This document shows, piece by piece, positions 8,835 to 17,449 of a stretch of 43,263 nucleotides of DNA. The notes under the pieces are model-generated. The model ran no database searches, was not told the DNA's origin, and saw nothing but the letters and a program-made list of their open reading frames with translations. The position numbers and the translations under genes are program-made. The stretch spans positions 1 through 43,263 of the forward strand of contig CALXXW010000025.1 of NCBI GenBank assembly GCA_944392785.1, read 5' to 3'. Each line of letters starts with the position of its first letter. Positions within the stretch are counted from its first letter, which is position 1. The DNA is from an uncultured Alphaproteobacteria bacterium (lineage in GTDB: Bacteria > Pseudomonadota > Alphaproteobacteria > CAAHEQ01 > UBA3637).

Positions 8835-9581
8835 ATGAAATACGAGGATCCGAAAAAAATAGCAGAACAGGATGAAGCAGCCGCCGGTTATGCGGCGGGT
8901 GATTTAACGTTAAAAACAAAAAAGCGTTTTATCAATCCGAGAACGGCAACACAGGGGGCTTTTATTGAAGCCATGAATACGCATGAGATGGTTTTTGGAT
9001 TGGGACCCGCCGGAACGGGTAAAACATTCTTGGCCGTTGCAAAAGCCGTTTCCATGATGTTGGAAGGCAAAGTGGATAGGATTATTTTAACACGTCCGGC
9101 GGTAGAGGCCGGCGAGAATCTTGGCTTTTTGCCCGGGGACCTGAAGGAAAAAATAGATCCGTATTTGCGACCGTTATATGATGCGCTATATGAGATGCTG
9201 CCCGCCGATATTGTGGATAAAAAATTGGAGAGCGGGGAAATTGAAATTGCACCGCTGGCTTATATGCGTGGACGGACGTTGTCTCATGCGGTCGTCATTT
9301 TAGATGAAGCGCAAAATACAACAGCAATGCAGATGAAAATGTTCTTGACGCGATTGGGCGAGGGATCTCGTATGATTATCAACGGGGATTTGACTCAGAC
9401 AGATTTACCACGAGGCGTTGTTTCCGGGTTAATCGATGCGACACGAATTTTAAAAAGTGTTCCGGAAATAGCCTTTATTACCTTTACGGAAGCGGATGTT
9501 GTGCGACATGGACTGGTATCTAAAATCGTGAAGGCATATGATTTGGCTAATCAAGCGGGAGAAAATACGCAGGTCAAATGA
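8835..9581 (+). CDS. phoH: PhoH-like ATPase (YbeZ)
   Basis: A 248-residue PhoH family P-loop NTPase, thought to act with YbeY in RNA processing. It has the Walker [25 protein letters not shown], the Walker [12 protein letters not shown] and the GDLTQTDLP motif. It is shorter than many YbeZ proteins (around 320-350 residues) because the N-terminal extension is almost absent. A clear GGAGG site before the ATG at 8835 supports this start. The gene overlaps ybeY by 4 bp. Confidence 0.93.
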   Translation: MKYEDPKKIAEQDEAAAGYAAGDLTLKTKKRFINPRTATQGAFIEAMNTHEMVFGLGPAGTGKTFLAVAKAVSMMLEGKVDRIILTRPAVEAGENLGFLPGDLKEKIDPYLRPLYDALYEMLPADIVDKKLESGEIEIAPLAYMRGRTLSHAVVILDEAQNTTAMQMKMFLTRLGEGSRMIINGDLTQTDLPRGVVSGLIDATRILKSVPEIAFITFTEADVVRHGLVSKIVKAYDLANQAGENTQVK

Positions 9582-10051
9582 GTAAGCCATCTATTTCAAT
9601 CCGGGTTCAGGATCATCGCTTTTACGGGCGTCGCTTGCCGATACGAGCCTTGTGTCAGAAAGCCATAGAGGTGGCTTGGCTGTATCAGGGTGTCGCTGAA
9701 ATATCCGTTGTCTTGACGGATAATGTGACGGTACATGCTTTGAATCGACAGTATCGAGGAGTAGATAGGCCGACGAATGTCCTCTCGTTTGAAAATTCTC
9801 TGAAACCGCCCAAAGGGATACCTTGGGCTGCGGGGGATATTATTATCGCTTATGAAACGGTCCGAGATGAGGCGAGTGCTCAGAAAAAAACATTTGCTGC
9901 TCATTTAACGCATTTGTTGATACATGGTGCTCTGCATTTACAAGGATATGATCACTTGACCGATTCGCAAGCTGAAGAAATGGAGTCTTTGGAAAGGGAT
10001 ATGATGCACCGCTTGGGATATGCGAATCCCTATTCGGAAAAGGAAGGATAA
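9578..10051 (+). CDS. ybeY: Endoribonuclease YbeY (rRNA maturation factor)
   Basis: YbeY is a zinc-dependent single-strand endoribonuclease used in 16S rRNA 3'-end maturation and ribosome quality control. The 157-residue protein carries the metal-binding [11 protein letters not shown] motif (H-x3-H-x5-H) and the upstream [16 protein letters not shown] block typical of the family. Its start is coupled to phoH by a 4-base overlap, and corC begins 1 base after its stop. Confidence 0.95.
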   Translation: MSKPSISIRVQDHRFYGRRLPIRALCQKAIEVAWLYQGVAEISVVLTDNVTVHALNRQYRGVDRPTNVLSFENSLKPPKGIPWAAGDIIIAYETVRDEASAQKKTFAAHLTHLLIHGALHLQGYDHLTDSQAEEMESLERDMMHRLGYANPYSEKEG

Positions 10052-10052
10052 T

Positions 10053-10931
10053 ATGGATCTAGGACATAAAATTAAATCGTTTTTTACACACCACCCCGAA
10101 GAGGAGCAGGTTATTGAAACCATCGAAGCTATTATGGATAAGCGTGAGGAACGCGGAGATGATGTATTGGTTGATGCCGATGAATTAACACTGTTGAAAA
10201 ATCTTTTTAAGTTAAAAGACGTGCGGGCGGCTCAGGTTATGATTCCGCGAATCGATATTGTCGGGATCAGAGTGAACGCCTCGCCGGAAGAGCTGAAAAC
10301 AGTTATCTTGCGGGATAAATTTACCCGCTTGCCCGTGTATGATAAGACGCTTGATAATATCGTCGGCGTTTTACATGTGAAGGATTTATTATGCCATTTG
10401 ATGGAAGGAAAAGAACTTTCTATTTCGGATATTATGACAAATAATGTTATGTTTGTGCCGGCTGCTATACGAGTTTTGGATTTGTTGCGTGACATGCAGG
10501 CTAAATGTACTCAAATGGCCGTTGTCGTCGATGAATATGGCGGAACGGATGGATTGATTACATTGGAGGACTTATTGGAAGAAATTGTCGGGGAAATCGA
10601 AGACGAACATGATGCATTGGACGATCCTCCGATTTTGAAAAAGCTGGGCGCTCATTGTCTGGAGGCTGATGCGCGTGTTCTTTTAGAGGATTTAGAGGCG
10701 ACAATCGGTTGTTTTATTACAAAAGAAGAGCGTTCGGCAAAAATCGATACGGTTGGCGGATTGGTGTTTCATACCATTGGTCGTTTGCCGCATCGCGGTG
10801 AGGTCGTGACACATTCTTCCGGCGTGACTTTTCAGGTGTTGGAAGTGGATACACGGCGTATTAAAAAGGTTAAAATTACCCACTTTAAACAACTTCGACA
10901 AGCTAAAAAGGGACGTTGTAAAAAGAAATGA
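10053..10931 (+). CDS. corC: CorC/HlyC-type CBS-domain protein
   Basis: A 292-residue soluble protein of the CorC/YbeX group. It has two CBS domains (about 55-190, including VMIPRIDIVGI and VVDEYGGTDGLITLEDLLEEIVGEI) and a C-terminal transporter-associated domain (about 205-285). The family is linked to magnesium and cobalt efflux and, through its neighbours, to ribosome metabolism. The start at 10053 is preferred over an upstream in-frame ATG inside ybeY, because GGAAGG stands at the right distance. The stop overlaps mtaB by 4 bp. Confidence 0.9.
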   Translation: MDLGHKIKSFFTHHPEEEQVIETIEAIMDKREERGDDVLVDADELTLLKNLFKLKDVRAAQVMIPRIDIVGIRVNASPEELKTVILRDKFTRLPVYDKTLDNIVGVLHVKDLLCHLMEGKELSISDIMTNNVMFVPAAIRVLDLLRDMQAKCTQMAVVVDEYGGTDGLITLEDLLEEIVGEIEDEHDALDDPPILKKLGAHCLEADARVLLEDLEATIGCFITKEERSAKIDTVGGLVFHTIGRLPHRGEVVTHSSGVTFQVLEVDTRRIKKVKITHFKQLRQAKKGRCKKK

Positions 10932-12124
10932 AAATCATCACTTTCGGATGTCGCTTAAACACTTTTGAGACGGCTTTAATGCACCAGTTAGCGGCAAACG
11001 AGCTGAAGAATGTCATTTTATTTAATACATGTGCCGTGACGGCCGAGGCAGAACGTCAATGTCGGCAAGCCATTCGAAAAGCGCGCCGAGATAATCCTCA
11101 AGCCCTAATCGTTGTCGCCGGATGTAGTGCTCAGTTGCATCCGGAAGTATATGCCACTATGCCCGAAGTGGATCGTGTCTTGGGGAATCATGAAAAATTA
11201 ACACGTTCCGCTTTGTTCGGTCATGAGAAAGTTATGGTCGGAGATATCAAAGAAGATTTACCGGATATGCCGATAGTTTCCGAGTTTGAAGGTAGAACGA
11301 GGGCTTTTTTACAAATTCAACAGGGGTGTGATCATCATTGTACATTTTGTATCGTACGCCAAGCGCGTGGACCTAATCGAGGGTTGCCGGCGGATCAGGT
11401 TGTCGAGCAAGCTAAAGCCTTTGTCGCTAAGGGTTTTTCGGAATTGGTCTTGACGGGTGTAGATGTGGCTTCCTATCCCGGGGGATTGGTGCCGTTGGTG
11501 TATCGTTTGGTGCGGGAGGTTTCGGGTATTAAACGATTGCGCTTTGGTTCTTTGGATCCGGCTGTTTTGGATGAGCATTTTTTGGCGCTGTTTCAAGAAG
11601 TGCCAATAGTCATGCCGCATCTACATTTATCCATGCAAGCCGGTCATGATGTGATTTTAAAACGTATGGGACGTCGTCATCAGACGAAACAAGTGGTTTC
11701 TTTCATAGAACGTTTACGTCTTATTCGTCCTCATCTGGCTATCGGTTTGGATTTAATTGCCGGCTTTCCGACCGAAACCGAAGAACAATTTCAAGAGACC
11801 ATGTCTTTTGTGCAGCGTGTTCAAGCTACTCATTTACATGTTTTTCCGTTTTCATCAAGGCCGGGAACACCGGCTGCTAAAATGCCGATGGTTCCCATGC
11901 CTGTTCGAAAACAACGAGCTTTAAGACTGCGGACCTTGGGAGAGCAGCAGTATCAGCATTTTTTAGATACCTTCATGGGTAAAGAAGTTCCGGTTTTGGT
12001 AGAGGCAAAAGGACGTGGCTTGACAGAAAATTATGTACCGGTTATGCTGTCGGATACGATGGAAGTCGGTCAACTGATAACACTTAGAATAAAAGGGAAA
12101 AAAGATGACGCTTTGGTTGGATAA
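10928..12124 (+). CDS. mtaB: tRNA t6A37 methylthiotransferase MtaB
   Basis: This radical-SAM methylthiotransferase converts t6A37 to ms2t6A37 in tRNAs reading ANN codons. The 398-residue protein has cluster cysteines at 8, 35 and 66 and the radical-SAM CxxxCxxC at 134, 138 and 141. The YqeV/MtaB-type FGCRLNTFET and IVRQARGPNRG separate it from MiaB. The C-terminal TRAM-like segment is short. It is coupled to corC by a 4-base overlap and overlaps ftsY by 20 bases. Finding miaB and mtaB in one transcript joins both ms2 modifications. Confidence 0.92.
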   Translation: MKIITFGCRLNTFETALMHQLAANELKNVILFNTCAVTAEAERQCRQAIRKARRDNPQALIVVAGCSAQLHPEVYATMPEVDRVLGNHEKLTRSALFGHEKVMVGDIKEDLPDMPIVSEFEGRTRAFLQIQQGCDHHCTFCIVRQARGPNRGLPADQVVEQAKAFVAKGFSELVLTGVDVASYPGGLVPLVYRLVREVSGIKRLRFGSLDPAVLDEHFLALFQEVPIVMPHLHLSMQAGHDVILKRMGRRHQTKQVVSFIERLRLIRPHLAIGLDLIAGFPTETEEQFQETMSFVQRVQATHLHVFPFSSRPGTPAAKMPMVPMPVRKQRALRLRTLGEQQYQHFLDTFMGKEVPVLVEAKGRGLTENYVPVMLSDTMEVGQLITLRIKGKKDDALVG

Positions 12125-13013
12125 ACTGAAAAACGGCATGAAAAAAACAGCGGCATTGTTCACATTTCAAGGCGTGGATGCGGCAGCCTTTGAATCCGTG
12201 GAGGAAGCCCTCTTGCGAGCAGATGTCGGCTATGAAACAACAGAGGATATGATAAGGCAGTTAAAACAATCTCATCCGAAAGATTCGGCCGAATTGAAAC
12301 ACCATTTAAAACGAATCGTGACAGAAAAAATAGAACCGATTGCCAAGACATTGACAATAGATCCTCAACACAAGCCTTTTGTTATCCTGATGATCGGTGT
12401 GAACGGGGCCGGAAAGACAACAACAATCGGAAAATTAGGACAGGCTTATCAAGAGCAAGGTTTAAATGTTGCCTTTGTGGCCGGGGATACATTTCGTGCC
12501 GGAGCGACAGAACAACTGCAGCGGTGGGGAGAGCGTCTTCATATCCCCGTTTATGCCGGTAATCATCAGGCGGAGGCTTCCGGTTTGGTGTATGAGGCTC
12601 TTGAAAAAGCCTCTTTGGCTCACACGGATGTGCTGCTGATTGATACGGCCGGTCGTCTACATAACCGGTCGGATTTAATGGATGAGTTGAAAAAAATTCG
12701 ACGTGTTATCCAAAAAAAAGAGCCAACAGCCCCACATGCTACTTTGTTGGTGCTTGATGCAACCAGTGGGCAAAATGCGCTGAAACAAGTTGACGCTTTC
12801 CAAGACATGATAGGCGTTTCCGGATTGGTCATGACAAAGTTAGATGGAACGGCAAAGGGAGGTATTTTGCTGGCTTTGGCAGATCGATATCACTTGCCGG
12901 TTTATGCCATAGGCGTTGGTGAAAGTGCCGATGACTTACAGCCCTTTTCGGCCGAAGAATATGCCGGATCATTGATAGGTGAGGAGGTCACATGCGTCTC
13001 ATCCGCTATTTAG
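12105..13013 (+). CDS. ftsY: Signal recognition particle receptor FtsY
   Basis: FtsY is the SRP receptor GTPase that delivers ribosome-nascent chain complexes to the translocon. The 302-residue protein is essentially the NG core: a helical N domain (about 1-85), G1 GVNGAGKTT, G2 DTFRAGATEQL, G3 DTAGRLHNRSDL and G4 TKLDGTAKGG. The acidic A domain of E. coli FtsY is missing, as in many alphaproteobacteria. Both ends overlap neighbours (mtaB by 20 bp, the next gene by 22 bp), a sign of tight operon packing. Confidence 0.95.
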   Translation: MTLWLDKLKNGMKKTAALFTFQGVDAAAFESVEEALLRADVGYETTEDMIRQLKQSHPKDSAELKHHLKRIVTEKIEPIAKTLTIDPQHKPFVILMIGVNGAGKTTTIGKLGQAYQEQGLNVAFVAGDTFRAGATEQLQRWGERLHIPVYAGNHQAEASGLVYEALEKASLAHTDVLLIDTAGRLHNRSDLMDELKKIRRVIQKKEPTAPHATLLVLDATSGQNALKQVDAFQDMIGVSGLVMTKLDGTAKGGILLALADRYHLPVYAIGVGESADDLQPFSAEEYAGSLIGEEVTCVSSAI

Positions 13014-15766
13014 TGCTCAAGGCTTTTATGTTGCCGGTCGAGGTATGGCAGGCGCTTCTTCTGTTAATGGCGGGAGCTCTATTGAAAGTGTTCGTCATCG
13101 TCTTTTTTGATATAGGTACGGTGGCCTTGCTGGGAGACGATAATCACCTGATGCACGTTGGCTTCGACTTGTTATGGAGCGCAGTTTTGATGGCCTGTAT
13201 AGGGCGTATGGTGTTAAAACTGGAACGTCAAAAAGGCTATGGTGCAACCTTGATTGCGGCCGTTTTATTTTTTGTATTGACGCTTGCCGTTTGGGGGACG
13301 TTGGAATTGGGGCTCCCCTTTATGCCGGATGTCTTATACACGCTGCGTTATGCGCTGGTTATGTTGATGAGCGTTTTATTTTGGACAACGGCGGCACGCT
13401 TTATTCCTATGCGTATGGATTCATTAAAGTTCATGGGTATTTTCGGTGTTGAACTTTTGGGCGCTTTGGGTGTGGGGATGATGGTCCAAGGGTGGATGTG
13501 GCAGCCGGCTACTTGTTTGTTGATAGCGCATGTTTGTGCGGCTGTTTTTGTGCTTGTTTTAATGGGATTAAATCGGTTGTCCCCCGTTGTGAAAGAAGCT
13601 TTTATCCCTAAAAACGGAGGGGTACAAGATGACTTTGAAAAGCAACTGGTTTGGGCTATTTTAATTCTTTCTCTTCTTTATACGGCAACCAAGGCGTTGG
13701 CCGATTGGATTTTTTATAAGGCCGTTCCGGCTCATGAGCTTGTGAACTGGATGGGGTTAGCATATACGCTATACGGTGGATTGGGGCTGGGGGTCCTGAT
13801 TTTCCTATGTCGTACCCGTTATCTTTATACGACTCTGGCCGGTATGTTGGTGATAGCCGCTTCTGTCGGGTCTATTGGTGTGTTTTCAGAAATGCATTTT
13901 TTGCCCGGCTTGTTATGTGCTTATGTTATGTTTATGATTAGTTCTTATTTTTATTTTCAAGGCTATGTTCAGTTATTGCCTCGGCCGTTGACCTATGGTA
14001 AAGGACGACGAATCAAGGAAACACGGTTGCTTGTCTCGGTGCCGACCGGAATGGTTTTAGCCGGCATTATTTTAATTCAAGTCCCGTTAGAAATGAATGT
14101 GGCGGCGATTTTAACGGGGATGGGCGTTTTATTAACATTGGTTATTTGGGGAGCTTCTTGGTTATATACCCGCTTATTATGGCGGCAAATTAACATGCGG
14201 GTTTGGTGCGGCGGACCGGTGATGCTTGCTTCAAGGCAGCTACGCCACTATCTGTTTAATCACGTCGTGGAGGGTTCGTCCGATGAGGCAATTTATTGTT
14301 TGCGGATGATGGAAGTGTCAAATCATGCGCGATTCCCGAAATATATTGTCCATGCCTTGAAACATCGGAGCGAGACGGTACGTTTGTTTGCGCTGGGGCG
14401 TTTGGGGCGTCTCTATACTTTGGCTAAGTACAGAGCCGTTATCGAATCGATTTTTAAACGAGATGCTTCCGATGATGTCCGTTGTGCGGCTTTGGCTTTA
14501 CTCATTCAGATAGATAGTGAAAAGAAAGGTGTTCAAAAAACAATCACGAGTTATGCCTCCTATTTGGATCATCAACCGTTAAAATATGGAGCTATGGTTG
14601 GATTTTTTAAAATAGGTGGGGCAGCCACTTTACGAGCTATGGCTGTTCTGCAACGAATGGCGCAATCGAAAAAAATAAAGGAGCAACTTTTATCTTTGAA
14701 GGTTATGGCAGAAGCACCGAATCTGGGATTTGTCCCTTTGTTAATGCCCTTGTTGAAAAGTACGCATTTGGCGGTAGAGCGTCAAGCCTTGTTGACGGCC
14801 GGCGTGATAAGGCCGGCAGAGGCTTTGCCCGAGATTTTACGAGCATTAGACCGTGTCGAAACACAAGAAGAAGCTCTGACGGCGTTAAAGCAATACGGAA
14901 AGTCGGCATTTGCACCGATTGAAAAGATGATGATGAATGCATCGGCTCCTTTATTGCGCAGAAAACTTTTGGTCCTGTATTTGGGGGCTTTACCAAGCGG
15001 CGAAGGAAAACAGATTCTGATGAGAGCAACGGATATTGATAACCTTAAGCTCAAAAAAATCATTTTGATGAATTTGTTGGATTCAGGGCTTATATGGACA
15101 AAGGAACATAAGGAAACCTTCTTGCGCAAGTCTTTGAAAAAAGATTTATCCTATATGACGCATCTGATGGCTTTTCGGGATAAATACCGTCAAGCTCCCA
15201 ATCATGAAAGTGAAGAAGCTTTCGGATTTTTAATGCGCGCTCTGGAAGAGGTAATAGATGATGCTCGAGATGTGATTTTATATCAACTGTTGCTTTTACA
15301 CGACAATGTCTTGTTTGAAAAAGCTGTTCGTATTTTATTGAGTCAGGCTTATGAGTATTATCTGCCGGCTATGGGCGTTGTTCAAGATTTACTTCCTTCG
15401 CGTCTTTATCATCAATTAAAGCCTGTTTTTGTGTTGCCGTTGGAACAAAATCGAGAGCACGTGGCTATACAGGCTTCTGAGACGGAGGCGGTTCAAGCTT
15501 TGGTCGATTTACTAAAACCGACGGTTTATTCTTTGTCTCCGTGGGCGACGGCGTGTGTGTTTTATTGTTTGAGGCGTTTGGGGGATAAGTCAGCGCTTTC
15601 GACACTTTATGGTATGTTATCTGAAAAGCATCCTGTGGTGTTGGAAGCGGCTATCTGGGCTCTGGTCCGGTTGGAAACGGATCAAGACAAACTTCATCAA
15701 GCTTTGTTGAAAGTTCCGACGGCAGATTTGACTTGGCCGCATTTAGATGCCTTATTGGATAGTTAG
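12992..15766 (+). CDS. Large membrane protein: transporter-like domain plus HEAT-like repeats
   Basis: A 924-residue protein. Residues 1-400 hold about eleven or twelve hydrophobic helices in a transporter-like layout. Residues 410-924 are soluble and helical, with repeats of about 30-40 residues resembling HEAT repeats (RSETVRLFALGRLGRLY, HPVVLEAAIWALVRLE). This arrangement is like membrane proteins distantly related to the Tlc/NTT nucleotide transporters or MFS, often annotated with HEAT and cyclic-nucleotide-binding domains. I do not see the diagnostic NTT residues, so the substrate is open. GAGGAGG before the ATG fixes the start. The next gene encodes a cNMP-binding-like domain, so the pair may be a split form of such a fusion. 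Confidence 0.75.
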   Translation: MRLIRYLVLKAFMLPVEVWQALLLLMAGALLKVFVIVFFDIGTVALLGDDNHLMHVGFDLLWSAVLMACIGRMVLKLERQKGYGATLIAAVLFFVLTLAVWGTLELGLPFMPDVLYTLRYALVMLMSVLFWTTAARFIPMRMDSLKFMGIFGVELLGALGVGMMVQGWMWQPATCLLIAHVCAAVFVLVLMGLNRLSPVVKEAFIPKNGGVQDDFEKQLVWAILILSLLYTATKALADWIFYKAVPAHELVNWMGLAYTLYGGLGLGVLIFLCRTRYLYTTLAGMLVIAASVGSIGVFSEMHFLPGLLCAYVMFMISSYFYFQGYVQLLPRPLTYGKGRRIKETRLLVSVPTGMVLAGIILIQVPLEMNVAAILTGMGVLLTLVIWGASWLYTRLLWRQINMRVWCGGPVMLASRQLRHYLFNHVVEGSSDEAIYCLRMMEVSNHARFPKYIVHALKHRSETVRLFALGRLGRLYTLAKYRAVIESIFKRDASDDVRCAALALLIQIDSEKKGVQKTITSYASYLDHQPLKYGAMVGFFKIGGAATLRAMAVLQRMAQSKKIKEQLLSLKVMAEAPNLGFVPLLMPLLKSTHLAVERQALLTAGVIRPAEALPEILRALDRVETQEEALTALKQYGKSAFAPIEKMMMNASAPLLRRKLLVLYLGALPSGEGKQILMRATDIDNLKLKKIILMNLLDSGLIWTKEHKETFLRKSLKKDLSYMTHLMAFRDKYRQAPNHESEEAFGFLMRALEEVIDDARDVILYQLLLLHDNVLFEKAVRILLSQAYEYYLPAMGVVQDLLPSRLYHQLKPVFVLPLEQNREHVAIQASETEAVQALVDLLKPTVYSLSPWATACVFYCLRRLGDKSALSTLYGMLSEKHPVVLEAAIWALVRLETDQDKLHQALLKVPTADLTWPHLDALLDS

Positions 15767-15782
15767 CAGGAAAGGAAAAAAA

Positions 15783-16205
15783 ATGGCTATTACCTTTGAA
15801 AAAGTACTTGTTCTTAAAAATATCCCGCTTTTTTCAAAAGCGTCTGAAATGGCGTTAGCGGATTTAATCGCTGTCGCTGAAGAACGGACGGTGAAGGCCG
15901 GTGATATCATTTGTGATGATAAAACGGAAAATCATTGGCTGTATATGATTTTATCCGGTACGGCTCATTTAAAAGAGGGTAAAACAGTTGTCGGAGAGTT
16001 GGGAGCGCGTCAAGTTTTTGGGGAGACAACGGTTTTAAGTCCGGCTCCTTTGCCTTATCAAGTCGTTGCTCACGATAAAGTGACACTGCTGCGTGTGGAG
16101 GGAGATCAGCTGTATCGAATGATCAGTTTACATCCCACGTTGGGAAAAGGGTTTATCGGTGAATTATCACAAAGGTTAAGACTGGCTCAGACTAAAAATT
16201 TTTAA
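15783..16205 (+). CDS. Cyclic nucleotide-binding-like domain protein
   Basis: A 140-residue single-domain protein with the cNMP-binding beta-roll pattern. The N-terminal helix LKNIPLFSKAS is followed by AGDIICDDKTENHWLYMILSGTAHL and GELGARQVFGETTVL, the last matching the phosphate-binding cassette region (usually G-E-x-A-L-x-x-x-x-R-x-A). The key Arg and Ala positions are not obvious, so binding of cAMP or cGMP is unproven. There is no DNA-binding domain, unlike CRP/FNR. It lies 16 bases after the HEAT-repeat membrane protein with its own AGGAAAGG site and is probably its regulatory partner. Confidence 0.75.
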   Translation: MAITFEKVLVLKNIPLFSKASEMALADLIAVAEERTVKAGDIICDDKTENHWLYMILSGTAHLKEGKTVVGELGARQVFGETTVLSPAPLPYQVVAHDKVTLLRVEGDQLYRMISLHPTLGKGFIGELSQRLRLAQTKNF

Positions 16206-16214
16206 AAAAAGCGT

Positions 16215-16243
16215 TTGCTATTTTAAAAAAAAGGCTTTATATT
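16215..16243 (+). promoter_or_regulatory. Probable promoter of the parvulin gene
   Basis: TTGCTA (16215-16220), a 17-base spacer and TATATT (16238-16243) lie about 43 bases upstream of the ATG at 16286, in an AT-rich intergenic stretch. An AAAAAAAGGAG ribosome site follows. Confidence 0.5.
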
Positions 16244-16285
16244 GAAACTATTCGGTTGTTTTTTGACAAAAAAAGGAGACATATT

Positions 16286-17296
16286 ATGGTTCAAAAAAAA
16301 TCAACATTTCACAAGAAGCATTCCTTTGATAAAGGAGCTGCCCCTTTAAAAACAAAAGATGAGGCAATATCAACAAAGGATCACGTGACACGCGTCAGTA
16401 ATCGGCAGAGGGCCTCATTTGTTCGGACATTTGCTTTTGTGATATTGTTCTGTTTAACGGCGACAATTTGGTTTTTTGTCGGAGAAAAAGTTTTTTCTTT
16501 GGCTCTTCAAAATAAATGGATACAGAAGTCTACTTTGGAAAATGCCGAAACAGCCGCGGCTCTTATTCCAGATACCCAAGTTGTTGCCGTCATAGATAAC
16601 GAACCGATTTATATGAGAGACATTCGGGCTTTTGCCGAAACGGCGGCCCCTATTGATGCGCCGTTTGCCGCTCTTTATCCGCAGCTTTTAGATGCCGTGA
16701 TTAACGCTAAAGTTGTTTTGGCCGCGGCAGAAAAGGCAAATATTGAAAATCGTGAAGATGTCGTTCAAATGATGAAACGTGTGCGTGATCAGATTCTATC
16801 GCAAGCCTATGTTTCTGATAAATTGGATGATATGATTACACCTGAGGCCGTTAGAGCACGTTATGATGCCGAATTAAAAGCGTTTGTCCCGGAGGAGGAA
16901 ATTCATGCCAGCCATATTTTGGTCGCATCTGAAAAAGAGGCTCAGGACATTTATCGTCAATTAACGGCAGGTGCCGATTTTGCAACGTTGGCCAATTTAA
17001 AATCCTTGGATCGGAATAGCCCGGATGGAGACCTGGGGTATTTCTCAAAAGGAATGATGATTCCTGAGTTTGCTGACGCTGTCTTTGTCTTGAAAAAAGG
17101 ACAACTTTCAAAGCCCATTCAAACGCCGTTTGGGTGGCATGTGGTCCTTATCCAAGACAAACGGATGAGCACGGCCCCTTCTTATGATGAAATCAAAGAG
17201 CAGCTACGTCAGATGATGTTGCAAGATGCTTTGATTAAATTGATTGAGGAGGAACGGACCAAGGCTCAAGTGAATGTGTTAGTTCCCAAGATTTAA
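16286..17296 (+). CDS. Membrane-anchored parvulin-type peptidyl-prolyl isomerase
   Basis: A 336-residue protein with a basic cytoplasmic N-terminus (about 1-45), a single membrane anchor (about 46-70) and a SurA-like N-terminal chaperone region (about 95-200). A parvulin (PpiC) domain follows at about 205-300, with HASHILV, SLDRNSPDGDLGYFSKGMM and PFGWHVVLI. It probably acts as a periplasmic foldase for secreted or outer-membrane proteins, anchored by its uncleaved helix as in PpiD. The start at 16286 follows AAAGGAGAC; an in-frame upstream ATG has no such site. A strong terminator follows the stop. Confidence 0.88.
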   Translation: MVQKKSTFHKKHSFDKGAAPLKTKDEAISTKDHVTRVSNRQRASFVRTFAFVILFCLTATIWFFVGEKVFSLALQNKWIQKSTLENAETAAALIPDTQVVAVIDNEPIYMRDIRAFAETAAPIDAPFAALYPQLLDAVINAKVVLAAAEKANIENREDVVQMMKRVRDQILSQAYVSDKLDDMITPEAVRARYDAELKAFVPEEEIHASHILVASEKEAQDIYRQLTAGADFATLANLKSLDRNSPDGDLGYFSKGMMIPEFADAVFVLKKGQLSKPIQTPFGWHVVLIQDKRMSTAPSYDEIKEQLRQMMLQDALIKLIEEERTKAQVNVLVPKI

Positions 17297-17320
17297 GACG
17301 TTTGTTTAGATTTTGTTAAT

Positions 17321-17359
17321 AAACACCCCCTTTTTGGAGCTTTCATCAGGGGGTGTTTT
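17321..17359 (+). terminator. Rho-independent terminator after the parvulin gene
   Basis: AAACACCCCCT (17321-17331) pairs perfectly with AGGGGGTGTTT (17348-17358). The loop is about 16 bases and a short T-rich tail follows. It ends the long plus-strand gene series and separates it from the carboxypeptidase gene. Confidence 0.85.
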
Positions 17360-17410
17360 CGTATTTCGAGATAAAAGAAGAAAAAAAGATATTTTTTGCT
17401 GGACAAGGAG

Positions 17411-17440
17411 CTCTTGTTTGTGCTCTTCTGAAAACAAGAG
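17411..17440 (+). promoter_or_regulatory. Hairpin next to the ribosome site of the carboxypeptidase gene
   Basis: CTCTTGTTT (17411-17419) is the exact reverse complement of AAACAAGAG (17432-17440). This gives a 9-bp stem with a 12-base loop, ending immediately before the AAGGGGAAA ribosome site and the ATG at 17450. No T-run follows, so it is not a terminator. Its place suggests an mRNA leader structure that could protect the message or tune translation; the function is inferred. Confidence 0.5.
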
Positions 17441-17449
17441 AAGGGGAAA

